Under the pieces are notes generated by a model. It saw only the letters and a list, made by a program, of their open reading frames with translations, did not search any database and had not been told where the DNA came from. 20,878 bases of DNA from NCBI GenBank assembly GCA_021731215.1, contig JAKFXU010000376.1, positions 1-20,878 of the forward strand, read 5' to 3'. Positions within the stretch are counted from its first letter, which is position 1; every line of letters starts with the position of its first letter. Positions 1 through 9,563 of this stretch are shown in pieces. The DNA is from Rhodoferax sp. (GTDB lineage: Bacteria; Pseudomonadota; Gammaproteobacteria; Burkholderiales; Burkholderiaceae_C). A program made the translations under genes and the position numbers.

Positions 1-1061
1 TTTGCATGTGGACCGACATTTTCGTCGGGCGCATCGTCTTTTTCCTGTTGATGCTGTCCACGGTGATCCCGATCTACCTGATGTCCTACGCCACCCAGTA
101 CTGGCACTTCCTGGTGATCGGCCTGTTCGTCGGCCTGGCCGGCGGCTCGTTTGCGGTGGGCATCTCCTACGTAGCGCGCTGGTTTCCGCGCCATCAGCAG
201 GGCTTCGCCATGGGCATCTTCGGCGCTGGCAACTCGGGGGCTGCGGTCACCAAGTTTGTGGCGCCGGCCCTGGTGGTGGCCTTCGGTTGGGCCATGGTGC
301 CACAGGTCTATGCGCTCATCATGCTGATTGCCGCCCTGCTGTTCTGGTTCTTCAGCTACAGCGACCCATCGCACCGCGTCGATTCCAGCGTCACCTGGCG
401 CGAGCAACTGCTGGCGCTGAAGGATCCGCGCGTGTGGAAGTACTGCCAGTACTACTCGATCGTGTTCGGTGGCTACGTCGCGCTGGCGCTGTGGATGACC
501 AAGTATTACGTGGCCGAATACGGCTTCGACCTGCGTCTCGCAGCCCTGCTGGCGGCGACATTCTCGCTGCCAGGGGGCGTGCTGCGCGCGCTCGGCGGCT
601 GGATGTCGGACAAGTACGGCGCCCACAAAGTCACCTGGTGGGTGATGTGGGTCATGTGGATCTGCTTCTTCATCATGTCCTACCCGCAAACCGAATTCAC
701 GATCAAGACGATCGACGGTCCCCAAACCTTCACCCTCGGACTCAACGTCTGGGTTTTCACTGTCCTGCTGTTCATCGCCGGCATTGCATCGGCCTTTGGC
801 AAAGCCAGTGTCTTCAAGTACATCTCCGACGAGTACCCCACCAACATCGGCGTTATCTCCGGCATCGTCGGCCTGGTCGGTGGCCTGGCCGGCTTCCTGC
901 TGCCCATCATGTTCGGCATGCTGGTTGACCTCACCGGCATCCGCTCCAGCGCCTTCATGCTGATGTATGGCGTGGTCTGGGTCTCCTTGATCTGGATGTA
1001 CTGGACCGAGGTGCGGCGTACCGACGTCATGAGCAGCAGCGCCATCAAATCGCAGGTCTGA
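1..1061 (+). CDS. narK1: NarK1-type nitrate/nitrite MFS transporter, 5'-truncated by window edge
   Basis: This is the C-terminal 352 residues of a major facilitator superfamily transporter; the reading frame runs off the left edge, so the true start and roughly the first two membrane helices are missing. It is strongly hydrophobic, with about ten remaining membrane segments. Two glycine-rich nitrate-signature-like stretches are visible, one around GAGNSGAAVTKFVAP and one around GKASVFKYISDEYP. The loop GGWMSDKYG matches the conserved MFS loop between helices. Together these resemble NarK1-type carriers, which import nitrate with protons. Thirty-four bases separate it from a second, NarK2-like transporter, followed by narGHJI. 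In Paracoccus the two halves are fused into one protein; here they are separate genes. The family assignment is firm, the K1 subtype less so because the N-terminus is absent. Confidence 0.85.
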   Translation, partial: CMWTDIFVGRIVFFLLMLSTVIPIYLMSYATQYWHFLVIGLFVGLAGGSFAVGISYVARWFPRHQQGFAMGIFGAGNSGAAVTKFVAPALVVAFGWAMVPQVYALIMLIAALLFWFFSYSDPSHRVDSSVTWREQLLALKDPRVWKYCQYYSIVFGGYVALALWMTKYYVAEYGFDLRLAALLAATFSLPGGVLRALGGWMSDKYGAHKVTWWVMWVMWICFFIMSYPQTEFTIKTIDGPQTFTLGLNVWVFTVLLFIAGIASAFGKASVFKYISDEYPTNIGVISGIVGLVGGLAGFLLPIMFGMLVDLTGIRSSAFMLMYGVVWVSLIWMYWTEVRRTDVMSSSAIKSQV

Positions 1062-1095
1062 ACCCACCCCTCATTTTTCACTCGACGAAACCATC

Positions 1096-2724
1096 ATGAA
1101 CAACACTACACACTCACGCGCCGATATCGCCGACTGGCGGCCCGAGGACGAAAAGTTCTGGGAATCCACCGGCAAGAAAACGGCTTACCGCAATCTCTGG
1201 ATATCGATTCCCAACCTGCTGGTGGCTTTCGCCGTCTGGCTGATGTGGGGCATGATCACCGTGCAGATGCTCAACCTGGGCTTTCCGTTCAAGCCGGCCG
1301 AATTGTTCACGCTCACGGCCATCGCCGGGCTAATGGGCGCCACGCTGCGCATCCCGGCCTCGTTCTTCATCCGCTTGTCGGGCGGACGCAATACCGTGTT
1401 CCTGACCACCGCGCTGCTGATCATCCCGGCGGTGTGGACCGGCATCGCGCTGCAGGACAAGAGCACGCCGCTGTGGGTGTTCCAGCTTTGCGCTTTCCTG
1501 TCGGGCATTGGCGGCGGTAACTTCTCCGCCTCGATGAGCAACATCAACACCTTCTTTCCCAAGAAGCAGCAGGGTCTCGCGCTCGGCTTGAACGCGGGCC
1601 TGGGCAACTTCGGCGTCACCACCATGCAGATCCTGATTCCGCTGGTGATGACGGTCGGCCTGTTTGGTGCCGTCGGTGGCGGCTCGATGGTGCTGATGAA
1701 AGATTCGGGCTGGATCCTCGGCAAGATTCTGGCCGGCACGCCCACCTACATCCAGAACGCCGGCTTTATCTGGGCTGCCATTCTGGTGCCCATGGTGATT
1801 GCGGCCTGGTTCGGCATGAACAACCTGCTGACCATCACCCCCAACCATGGCGGCACCCTGGCCGCGTTCGGCAAGATTTTGTACCTCTACGGCCTGGCCT
1901 TCGTGGTCGGCGCCTTGGGTTTGTACCTGTACCTGCCAGCGCCCACCGGGCTGGGCCTGCTCAACATGTGGGTGGCGCTGCCACTGATCATCGTCGCCAC
2001 CCTGGTCGTCATGAAACTGGCCGCCTTTGGCGAGATGAAGGGCAACCTGAGCAAGCAGTTCGAAATCTTCAAGAACAAGCACACTTGGTCGATGACGGTG
2101 CTGTACATCGTCACCTTCGGCTCCTTCATCGGCTTCTCGATGGCCTTGCCGCTGTCCATCACCGTGATCTTCGGCTTCCAGCACGTGCCGGATGCGGCTG
2201 GCGTGATGACGCACACGCTGAAGAACCCGAATGCCCCGTCGGCCCTGACTTACGCCTGGATCGGCCCCTTCGTGGGCGCCCTGATTCGGCCCTTCGGTGG
2301 CTGGCTGTCCGACAAGGTGGGCGGCTCCATCGTCACGCAAGTGATTTCCGTGATCATGGCTGCGGCCTCTGCAGCAGTTGGCTACGTGATGATGCTGGCC
2401 TACCAGTCAGCCATGCCAGAGCAGTACTTCCTAGTCTTCATGGTACTGTTTGTGGTGATCTTTGCCTGCACCGGCATCGGCAACGGCTCCACCTTCCGCA
2501 CCATCGGCGTGATCTTCGATCGGGTTCAGGCCGGACCGGTGCTGGGCTGGACCGCTGCGGTCGGAGCCTACGGCTCGTTCATTGCCCCGGTGGTCATCGG
2601 CGCCCAGATTAAAGCCGGTACGCCCCAGATGGCGATGTACGGCTTCGCCGTGTTCTACGCCCTGTGCCTGGTACTCAACTGGTGGTTCTATCTGCGCGCA
2701 GGCTCAGAAATCAAAAACCCCTAA
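1096..2724 (+). CDS. narK2: NarK2-type nitrate/nitrite transporter
   Basis: A 542-residue MFS transporter expected to exchange nitrate for nitrite across the inner membrane and supply NarG from the cytoplasmic side. Arg85 in ATLRIPASF and Arg398 in LIRPFGGWLSDK correspond by context to the two substrate-binding arginines of E. coli NarK. Both nitrate signatures are present: GLNAGLGNFGVTTMQ near residue 165 and GIGNGSTFRTIG near residue 458. It is about 80 residues longer than E. coli NarK. The extra length lies in the middle, in a segment around residues 195-215 and in added hydrophobic stretches around 260-300, so it may have more than 12 membrane segments. The ATG follows only a weak purine-rich ribosome site. 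It lies between narK1 and narG in the same orientation, probably in one transcript. Confidence 0.93.
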   Translation: MNNTTHSRADIADWRPEDEKFWESTGKKTAYRNLWISIPNLLVAFAVWLMWGMITVQMLNLGFPFKPAELFTLTAIAGLMGATLRIPASFFIRLSGGRNTVFLTTALLIIPAVWTGIALQDKSTPLWVFQLCAFLSGIGGGNFSASMSNINTFFPKKQQGLALGLNAGLGNFGVTTMQILIPLVMTVGLFGAVGGGSMVLMKDSGWILGKILAGTPTYIQNAGFIWAAILVPMVIAAWFGMNNLLTITPNHGGTLAAFGKILYLYGLAFVVGALGLYLYLPAPTGLGLLNMWVALPLIIVATLVVMKLAAFGEMKGNLSKQFEIFKNKHTWSMTVLYIVTFGSFIGFSMALPLSITVIFGFQHVPDAAGVMTHTLKNPNAPSALTYAWIGPFVGALIRPFGGWLSDKVGGSIVTQVISVIMAAASAAVGYVMMLAYQSAMPEQYFLVFMVLFVVIFACTGIGNGSTFRTIGVIFDRVQAGPVLGWTAAVGAYGSFIAPVVIGAQIKAGTPQMAMYGFAVFYALCLVLNWWFYLRAGSEIKNP

Positions 2725-2757
2725 TTTCGGCTTCAACTATTTTTGCGGAGGTATCTT

Positions 2758-5700
2758 ATGAGCCACTTTCTGGATCGACTCAGTTATTTTTCTCAAGCCA
2801 GGGAGCCGTTTTCCGGCGAGCACGGCCTCACCACCGGCGAAGACCGCACTTGGGAGGACGCTTACCGCGACCGCTGGGCGCACGACAAAATCGTGCGCTC
2901 CACCCACGGCGTCAATTGCACCGGCTCCTGCTCGTGGAAGATCTACGTCAAGGGCGGCATCGTGACCTGGGAAACCCAGCAAACCGACTACCCGCGCACG
3001 CGCTGGGACATGCCCAACCATGAGCCGCGCGGTTGCGCCCGCGGCGCCAGCTACAGTTGGTACCTGTACAGCGCCAATCGCGTCAAATACCCGATGGTGC
3101 GGGGGCGCCTGCTCAAGCTCTGGCGTGAAGCCCGCCTCGCCAATGACCCGGTCGATGCCTGGGCCTCCATCGCGCAGTCCGACGCCAAGCGCAAGGACTA
3201 CCAAAGCGTGCGCGGTCTGGGCGGCTTTGTGCGCGCCAGTTGGGACGAAGTCAATGAAATGATTGCCGCCGCCAATGTCTACACCATCAAGCAGCACGGC
3301 CCAGATCGGGTCATCGGCTTCTCGCCGATTCCGGCCATGTCGATGGTCTCTTACGCCGCGGGCAGCCGCTATTTGAGCCTGATCGGCGGCGTCTGCATGA
3401 GTTTTTACGACTGGTATTGCGACCTGCCCCCCAGCAGTCCGCAGATCTGGGGCGAGCAGACCGATGTGCCGGAATCGGCCGACTGGTACAACTCCACCTA
3501 CATCATTGCCTGGGGCTCCAATGTGCCCCAAACGCGCACGCCCGATGCCCACTTCTTCACCGAGGTGCGTTACAAGGGCACCAAGACGGTGGCGGTAACG
3601 CCCGACTACTCTGAAGTCGCCAAGCTGTCCGACATCTGGATGAAGCCCAAACAGGGCACCGACGCGGCCGTGGCCATGGCCATGGGCCACGTCATCCTCA
3701 AGGAGTTCTACTTCCCCGATGGCGGCAAGCCCCGCAGCGCGTACTTCGACAACTACGTGCGCCGCTACACCGACATGCCGATGCTGGTGATGCTGAAAGA
3801 GCACGTCTTGCCCAGCGGCGAGGCGGTGATGGTGCCGGACCGCTACCTGCGCGCCTCGGACTTCAACGGCAAGCTCGGTGCCACCAACAACCCGGAGTGG
3901 AAAACCGTCGCCCTGGACGACAGTGGCAAAGTCGTCCTGCCCAACGGCGCCATCGGCTTTCGCTGGGGCGCCGATGGTCGCGCCGACCAGGGCCAATGGA
4001 ACCTGGAGGCCAAGGAGGCCCGCCACGGCAGCGAGGTCAAACTCAAACTGTCGGTGATGGAGGGCGAAAACCCCAGCACCGAGACGGCACAAGTCGGCTT
4101 CCCCTACTTCGGCGGCATCGAGAGCGAGCACTTCCCGAACAATGCCACCGGTGCCGGCAGCAACAATGTACTGGTGCGCACGGTGCCGGTGCAACGCATT
4201 TCACTCGGCAAGGCCGGCGAGCAGCGCGGCGCGCTGGTGGCCACCGTGTTCGACCTGCAGGTGGCCAACTATGGCGTGGCCCGTGGTCTGCCCGGTGAGT
4301 TGGCGGCGAAAGACTTCAACGACGACACCCCGTACACACCAGCCTGGCAGGAGCGCATCACCGGCACCCCGCGCGAGCAACTGATCACGGTGGCGCGCCA
4401 GTTTGCCGACAATGCCGACAAGACCCACGGCAAGTCGATGGTCATCATCGGCGCTGCCATGAACCACTGGTACCACAGCGACATGAACTACCGCGGCGTC
4501 ATCAACATGCTGATGATGTGCGGCTGCATTGGCCAAAGCGGTGGCGGCTGGGCACACTATGTAGGGCAGGAAAAATTGCGGCCGCAAACCGGCTGGACCG
4601 CGCTGGCCTTTGCGCTGGACTGGATCCGCCCGCCGCGCCAGCAGAACTCCACCAGCTTCTTCTACGCCCACACCGACCAGTGGCGCTACGAGAAGCTGGG
4701 CATGGAAGAGGTTCTGTCACCGCTGGCCGACAAGAAGCTGTACGCCGGCAGCATGATCGACTACAACGTGCGCGCCGAGCGCATGGGCTGGTTGCCTTCT
4801 GCCCCGCAGCTCAAGACCAACCCGCTGCAAGTGGTGCGCGATGCCAACGCCGCCGGCATCGACCCAAAGGACTATACGGTCAAGGGTCTGAAAGACGGCT
4901 CGCTCAAAATGAGCTGCGAAGATCCGGACCATCCCGACAACTGGCCGCGCAACATGTTCGTCTGGCGCTCCAACATCCTGGGCTCCAGCGGCAAGGGCCA
5001 CGAGTACTTCCTCAAGCACCTGCTCGGCACCAGCCACGGGGTGCAGGGCAAGGACCTCGGCAAGGATGAGGCCAAGCCGACCGAGGTGGTCTGGCACGAC
5101 CAGGCGCCCGAAGGCAAGCTCGACCTGTTGGTGACGCTGGATTTCCGCATGAGCACCACCTGCCTGTACTCCGACATCGTGCTGCCAACCGCCACCTGGT
5201 ACGAGAAGAACGACCTCAACACCAGCGACATGCACCCCTTCATTCATCCCCTGTCCACCGCAGTGGATCCGGCCTGGCAATCGCGCAGCGACTGGGACAT
5301 CTACAAGGGCTTCGCCCAGAAGTTCAGCGAAGTCTGTGTCGGCCATCTGGGTGTCGAGCGCGAAATGGTGTTGTCACCCCTGATGCACGACTCCCCTTCC
5401 GAACTGGCCCAGCCATTTGGCGTGCAGGATTGGAAGCGCGGCGAGATCGACCTGATTCCCGGCAAGACCGCCCCCAATATGACGGTGGTGGAGCGTGACT
5501 ACCCCAATGTGTACAAGCGCTTCACGGCGCTGGGGCCACTGATGAACAAAGTGGGCAACGGCGGCAAGGGCATCAACTGGAACACCCAGATCGAAGTCAA
5601 GCAACTGGGCGAGCTCAATGGTTTGGTGACGGCCGAAGGGGTCACCTGCGGCATGCCGAAAATCGAGACCGACATCGACGCCTGCGAAGTCGTCTTGCAA

Positions 5701-6576
5701 CTCGCACCCGAGACCAATGGCCACGTCGCCGTCAAGGCCTGGCAAGCGCTGGGCAAACAGACCGGCCTGGACCACACCCATCTGGCGATCCACCGGGAAG
5801 ACGAAAAAATCCGCTTCCGTGACATCCAGGCGCAACCGCGCAAGATCATCAGCTCGCCGACCTGGAGCGGCATCGAAAGTGAGACCGTGTCCTACAACGC
5901 CGGCTACACCAATGTGCATGAGATGATCCCGTGGCGCACGCTCACCGGGCGCCAGCAGTTCTACATGGATCACCCCTGGATGACCGCTTTTGGCGAGGGT
6001 TTTACCAGCTACCGACCGCCGGTGGACCTGAAGACCACGGCCGGCATCCAGGGCATCAAGCCCAATGGCAATAAGGAAATTGCCCTGAACTTCATCACGC
6101 CACATCAAAAGTGGGGCATCCATTCGACTTACACCGACAACCTGCTGATGCTCACGCTCAGCCGCGGTGGCCCCTGCGTCTGGCTCAGTGAAGATGACGC
6201 CAAGAGCGTCGGCATCGTCGACAACGACTGGATCGAATTGTTCAACATCAATGGTGCCATCGCCGCGCGGGCCGTCGTCAGCCAGCGCGTCAATCCCGGC
6301 ATGGTGATGATGTACCACGCGCAGGAAAAGATCGTCAACACCCCCGGCTCGGAGATCACCGGCGCACGGGGCGGTATCCACAACTCGGTGACCCGGATTG
6401 TGCTCAAGCCGACCCACATGATCGGTGGCTACGCTCAGTTCAGCTACGGCTTCAACTACTACGGCACCATCGGCACCAACCGAGACGAGTTCGTGGTGGT
6501 GCGCAAGATGAACAAGGTGGACTGGCTCGATGACGAAGCCGGTTCAACGGCCGACTCAAACACTGCCCACGCCTAA
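2758..6576 (+). CDS. narG: Respiratory nitrate reductase alpha subunit NarG
   Basis: Catalytic subunit of membrane-bound cytoplasmic nitrate reductase, reducing nitrate to nitrite at a molybdenum bis-MGD centre. It has 1272 residues, against 1247 in E. coli. His50, Cys54, Cys58 and Cys93 form the FS0 [4Fe-4S] site with its unusual histidine ligand, offset by one from E. coli. The Mo-ligand region YDWYCDLPP places Asp222 exactly as in E. coli. The N-terminus MSHFLDRLSYFSQ keeps the vestigial twin-arginine-like segment of cytoplasmic NarG. I chose the ATG at 2758 because GCGGAGG at 2745-2751 is an excellent Shine-Dalgarno site; the upstream in-frame TTG at 2743 would overlap it. It lies 33 bases after narK2 and 11 bases before narH. 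Confidence 0.98.
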   Translation: MSHFLDRLSYFSQAREPFSGEHGLTTGEDRTWEDAYRDRWAHDKIVRSTHGVNCTGSCSWKIYVKGGIVTWETQQTDYPRTRWDMPNHEPRGCARGASYSWYLYSANRVKYPMVRGRLLKLWREARLANDPVDAWASIAQSDAKRKDYQSVRGLGGFVRASWDEVNEMIAAANVYTIKQHGPDRVIGFSPIPAMSMVSYAAGSRYLSLIGGVCMSFYDWYCDLPPSSPQIWGEQTDVPESADWYNSTYIIAWGSNVPQTRTPDAHFFTEVRYKGTKTVAVTPDYSEVAKLSDIWMKPKQGTDAAVAMAMGHVILKEFYFPDGGKPRSAYFDNYVRRYTDMPMLVMLKEHVLPSGEAVMVPDRYLRASDFNGKLGATNNPEWKTVALDDSGKVVLPNGAIGFRWGADGRADQGQWNLEAKEARHGSEVKLKLSVMEGENPSTETAQVGFPYFGGIESEHFPNNATGAGSNNVLVRTVPVQRISLGKAGEQRGALVATVFDLQVANYGVARGLPGELAAKDFNDDTPYTPAWQERITGTPREQLITVARQFADNADKTHGKSMVIIGAAMNHWYHSDMNYRGVINMLMMCGCIGQSGGGWAHYVGQEKLRPQTGWTALAFALDWIRPPRQQNSTSFFYAHTDQWRYEKLGMEEVLSPLADKKLYAGSMIDYNVRAERMGWLPSAPQLKTNPLQVVRDANAAGIDPKDYTVKGLKDGSLKMSCEDPDHPDNWPRNMFVWRSNILGSSGKGHEYFLKHLLGTSHGVQGKDLGKDEAKPTEVVWHDQAPEGKLDLLVTLDFRMSTTCLYSDIVLPTATWYEKNDLNTSDMHPFIHPLSTAVDPAWQSRSDWDIYKGFAQKFSEVCVGHLGVEREMVLSPLMHDSPSELAQPFGVQDWKRGEIDLIPGKTAPNMTVVERDYPNVYKRFTALGPLMNKVGNGGKGINWNTQIEVKQLGELNGLVTAEGVTCGMPKIETDIDACEVVLQLAPETNGHVAVKAWQALGKQTGLDHTHLAIHREDEKIRFRDIQAQPRKIISSPTWSGIESETVSYNAGYTNVHEMIPWRTLTGRQQFYMDHPWMTAFGEGFTSYRPPVDLKTTAGIQGIKPNGNKEIALNFITPHQKWGIHSTYTDNLLMLTLSRGGPCVWLSEDDAKSVGIVDNDWIELFNINGAIAARAVVSQRVNPGMVMMYHAQEKIVNTPGSEITGARGGIHNSVTRIVLKPTHMIGGYAQFSYGFNYYGTIGTNRDEFVVVRKMNKVDWLDDEAGSTADSNTAHA

Positions 6577-6587
6577 GGAGAAGACTC

Positions 6588-8111
6588 ATGAAAATTCGCG
6601 CCCAAATCGGCATGGTGTTGAACCTGGACAAATGCATCGGTTGCCACACCTGCTCCGTCACCTGCAAAAACGTCTGGACCAGCCGGCCCGGCATGGAGTA
6701 CGCCTGGTTCAACAACGTCGAGACCAAGCCCGGCATCGGCTATCCCAAGGAATGGGAAAACCAGGACAAGTGGAATGGTGGCTGGGTTCGCAAAGCCAAC
6801 GGCACGATCGAGCCGCGCCAGGGAGCCAAGTGGAAGCTGCTGATGCGCATCTTCGCCAACCCCAACCTGCCCGAGATTGACGACTACTACGAGCCCTTCA
6901 CCTTCGATTACGACCACTTGCAGTCGGCGCCCGAGATGAAGGCGGCGCCAACGGCACGCCCGCGCAGCCTGATTACCGGCAAGCGCATGGAAAAAATCGT
7001 CTGGGGTCCGAACTGGGAAGAAATTCTGGGTGGCGAGTTCTCCAAGCGCAGCAAGGACAAGAACTTCGACGACATCCAGAAGGATATTTACGGCCAGTTC
7101 GAAAACACCTTCATGATGTACCTGCCCCGGCTGTGCGAGCACTGCCTGAACCCGGCCTGCGTCGCCAGTTGCCCGTCGGGTTCGATCTACAAGCGTGAGG
7201 AAGATGGCATTGTGCTGATTGACCAGGACAAGTGCCGCGGCTGGCGCATGTGCGTCAGCGGCTGCCCCTACAAGAAGATCTACTACAACTGGAAATCGGG
7301 CAAGGCCGAAAAGTGCATCTTCTGCTACCCGCGCATCGAGGCCGGCCAGCCCACGGTGTGTTCGGAGACCTGCGTTGGGCGCATTCGCTACCTCGGCGTG
7401 CTGCTGTACGACGCCGACCGCATTCAGGAAGCCGCCAGCGTGGAGCATGATCGCGACCTGTACCAGGCCCAGCTCGATATTTTCCTCAATCCGAATGACC
7501 CCAAAGTGATCGAGCAGGCCCGCATCGACGGCATCCCCGACAAGTGGATGGAAGCGGCGCGCAATAGCCCGGTCTACAAGATGGCGGTCGACTGGAAAGT
7601 GGCGCTACCCCTGCACCCCGAGTACCGCACGCTGCCGATGGTCTGGTATGTGCCACCGCTGTCCCCCATCAGCGCGGCGGCCAATGCCGGCCAGATCGGG
7701 ATCAATGGCGAGATTCCGGACGTCAAGCAGTTGCGCATCCCGGTCAAGTACCTGGCCAACCTGCTCACCGCGGGCGACACGCAACCGGTGGAACGCGCAC
7801 TCGAGCGCATGCTGGCGATGCGCGCTTACCAGCGCGAAAAGCATGTGGAGGGGCGCATCAACACCGCGGCCCTGGACCAGGTGCAGATGACCCAGTTGGA
7901 AGTGGAAGAGATGTACCATGTGATGGCGATTGCCAACTACGAAGACCGTTTCGTGATCCCGAGCACGCACCGCGAGTACGCCGAGAACACCTTTGACCTG
8001 CGCGGCGGTTGCGGCTTCTCGTTTGGCAGCGGCTGCTCCGACGGCAGCAGCGAGGCCAGTCTGTTCGGTGGGCCCAAGCGCCGCACCATCCCGATCAAGG
8101 CGGAGGTCTGA
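6588..8111 (+). CDS. narH: Respiratory nitrate reductase beta subunit NarH
   Basis: Iron-sulfur electron-transfer subunit that carries electrons from the NarI hemes to NarG. It has 507 residues, against 512 in E. coli. The four cysteine groups are all visible: Cys16/19/22/26, Cys183/186/191/195, Cys216/222/226 and Cys243/246/258/262. In the third group, CRGWRMC has tryptophan (Trp219) where a fourth cysteine would be, the hallmark of the [3Fe-4S] cluster FS4; the other groups fit three [4Fe-4S] clusters. GGAGAAG directly after the narG stop provides the ribosome site. There is no signal peptide, consistent with a cytoplasmic location on the membrane-bound complex. narJ starts three bases after its stop. 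Confidence 0.98.
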   Translation: MKIRAQIGMVLNLDKCIGCHTCSVTCKNVWTSRPGMEYAWFNNVETKPGIGYPKEWENQDKWNGGWVRKANGTIEPRQGAKWKLLMRIFANPNLPEIDDYYEPFTFDYDHLQSAPEMKAAPTARPRSLITGKRMEKIVWGPNWEEILGGEFSKRSKDKNFDDIQKDIYGQFENTFMMYLPRLCEHCLNPACVASCPSGSIYKREEDGIVLIDQDKCRGWRMCVSGCPYKKIYYNWKSGKAEKCIFCYPRIEAGQPTVCSETCVGRIRYLGVLLYDADRIQEAASVEHDRDLYQAQLDIFLNPNDPKVIEQARIDGIPDKWMEAARNSPVYKMAVDWKVALPLHPEYRTLPMVWYVPPLSPISAAANAGQIGINGEIPDVKQLRIPVKYLANLLTAGDTQPVERALERMLAMRAYQREKHVEGRINTAALDQVQMTQLEVEEMYHVMAIANYEDRFVIPSTHREYAENTFDLRGGCGFSFGSGCSDGSSEASLFGGPKRRTIPIKAEV

Positions 8112-8114
8112 ACC

Positions 8115-8822
8115 ATGTCACTCCCTAATGCATCCATCAGCCTGCGGGTACTGGCCCGGCTGCTGTCCTATCCGGACGCTGAGCTGCGCGGCCACCTGGA
8201 CGACATGCGCGCCGCGCTGCACGCCGAGCGAGCGGTCGCGCCAACGCGCCTGGCCGAGCTCGACGCCCTCATGACCAGGCTGGAACGCGGCGACACGCTG
8301 GACACCGAGGCCGAGTACGTTGCCATGTTCGACCGTGGTCGCGCCACCTCATTGCACCTGTTCGAGCATGTGCATGGCGACTCGCGTGACCGGGGGCCGG
8401 CCATGATCGACCTGGCACAGACTTTTGAGAAAGCCGGTCTGTACCTGGCACCCGGTGAAATGCCGGACTATTTGCCCGTGGTGCTTGAATTTGTATCGAC
8501 CCAGCCGCCGCAGGAGGCGCGTGCCTTTCTGGGCGAGATGGCCCACATTTTCAATGCCATTTTCAACGCCTTGCAACAGCGCGAAAGCGCCTACGCCAGC
8601 GTGCTGGGCGCGCTGCTGGAGCTCAGCGGCGAGCAAGCGCACGCGGTCCAGGTCACGCCGGACGAATCGATCGATGCGACCTGGGAAGAGCCGGTGGTAT
8701 TCGATGGCTGCTCGTCCAAGGGACAGGCCAAACCCGGCCAGCCCCAGCCCATTCACTTTGTCAGAAATGATCCGGCCCACGCCAGCGCGAAGGCGCCCGC
8801 CCCTGAAGGAGTATCACCATGA
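8115..8822 (+). CDS. narJ: Nitrate reductase assembly chaperone NarJ
   Basis: A 235-residue protein of the NarJ/TorD/DmsD redox-enzyme chaperone family. It is not part of the mature reductase; it binds apo-NarG and gates molybdenum cofactor insertion and membrane docking. The family features seen are the N-terminal LRVLARLLSYPDAELRGHL segment, EYVAMFDRGRATSLHLFEHVHGDSRDRGPAM in the middle (residues about 65-95), and the helix PGEMPDYLPVVLEF. The C-terminal tail after about residue 195 is polar and low-complexity, as is usual in this family. The ribosome site GGAGG lies in the last codons of narH. Its stop overlaps the narI start by four bases (ATGA), which suggests translational coupling. Confidence 0.96.
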   Translation: MSLPNASISLRVLARLLSYPDAELRGHLDDMRAALHAERAVAPTRLAELDALMTRLERGDTLDTEAEYVAMFDRGRATSLHLFEHVHGDSRDRGPAMIDLAQTFEKAGLYLAPGEMPDYLPVVLEFVSTQPPQEARAFLGEMAHIFNAIFNALQQRESAYASVLGALLELSGEQAHAVQVTPDESIDATWEEPVVFDGCSSKGQAKPGQPQPIHFVRNDPAHASAKAPAPEGVSP

Positions 8823-9553
8823 ACGCACTCGACACATTCTTGTTTGGCCTGTATCCGTACATCGCGCTGACCGTTTTTTTGCTCGGTAGCCTGATTCGCT
8901 TTGACCGCGACCAGTACACTTGGAAGAGCGACTCGTCTCAGATGCTCAAGGCCGGGCAGTTGCAGATCGGCAGCAATCTGTTTCACGTCGGCGTCTTGGT
9001 TCTGTTCGTCGGCCACTTGCTCGGCATGCTGACGCCGCACTTCATGTATGAGCCTTTCATGGGTGCGGGCACCAAGCAACTGCTGGCCATGGTGGTTGGC
9101 GGCATCGCCGGACTGCTGGGTTTTGTCGGCGTCAGCCTGCTGCTGCACCGGCGCCTGTCCGAGCCGCGCATTCGCATCAACTCCAAAACCAGTGACATCG
9201 TGCTGCTGCTGCTGCTGTGGCTGCAACTCGCCCTGGGCCTGGCGACGATTCCGCTGTCGGCCCAGCATATGGACGGCAGCATGATGATGCGATTGGCCGA
9301 GTGGGCCCAGCACATTGTGACCTTCCGCGCCGGCGCGCCGGAGCTGCTGGCCGGAGCCGGCTGGCTGTTCAAGCTGCACATCTTCCTGGGGTTGAGCATC
9401 TTCTTGATCTTTCCGTTCACCCGGCTGGTGCATGTCTGGAGTGGCTTTGGGGTCGCGGCCTATCTGATGCGTCCCTACCAGGTGGTGCGCGCGCGGCGCC
9501 TGAACGTGCCGGCCGGCCAGAATCAGCCACGCCGCCCCGACGCTGGCGTCTGA
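8819..9553 (+). CDS. narI: Respiratory nitrate reductase gamma subunit NarI (cytochrome b)
   Basis: Membrane diheme b subunit that oxidises quinol at the periplasmic side and passes electrons to NarH. It has 244 residues, against 225 in E. coli. Five hydrophobic membrane segments can be traced. His56, His66, His187 and His205 fall at the same residue numbers as the four heme ligands in E. coli, in the contexts FHVGVLVLFVGHLLG and FKLHIFLGLS...TRLVHVW. It starts inside the narJ stop (ATGA), preceded by AAGGAG. A run of five CTG codons at about 9202-9216 encodes part of a membrane helix. The C-terminal tail of about 25 residues is basic and polar, and longer than in E. coli. Confidence 0.98.
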   Translation: MNALDTFLFGLYPYIALTVFLLGSLIRFDRDQYTWKSDSSQMLKAGQLQIGSNLFHVGVLVLFVGHLLGMLTPHFMYEPFMGAGTKQLLAMVVGGIAGLLGFVGVSLLLHRRLSEPRIRINSKTSDIVLLLLLWLQLALGLATIPLSAQHMDGSMMMRLAEWAQHIVTFRAGAPELLAGAGWLFKLHIFLGLSIFLIFPFTRLVHVWSGFGVAAYLMRPYQVVRARRLNVPAGQNQPRRPDAGV

Positions 9554-9563
9554 GGATTCGACC

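Noticed and set aside
2737..4194. Long open frame antisense to narG (485 codons), with similar long frames opposite other genes
   Set aside because: These are shadows produced by GC-rich codon bias; their translations are low-complexity with no recognisable domain, and narG is certain.
9202..9216. CTG codon run in narI as a phase-variable repeat
   Set aside because: Five triplets encode leucines of a membrane helix; slippage would stay in frame, and such runs are common in GC-rich membrane genes.
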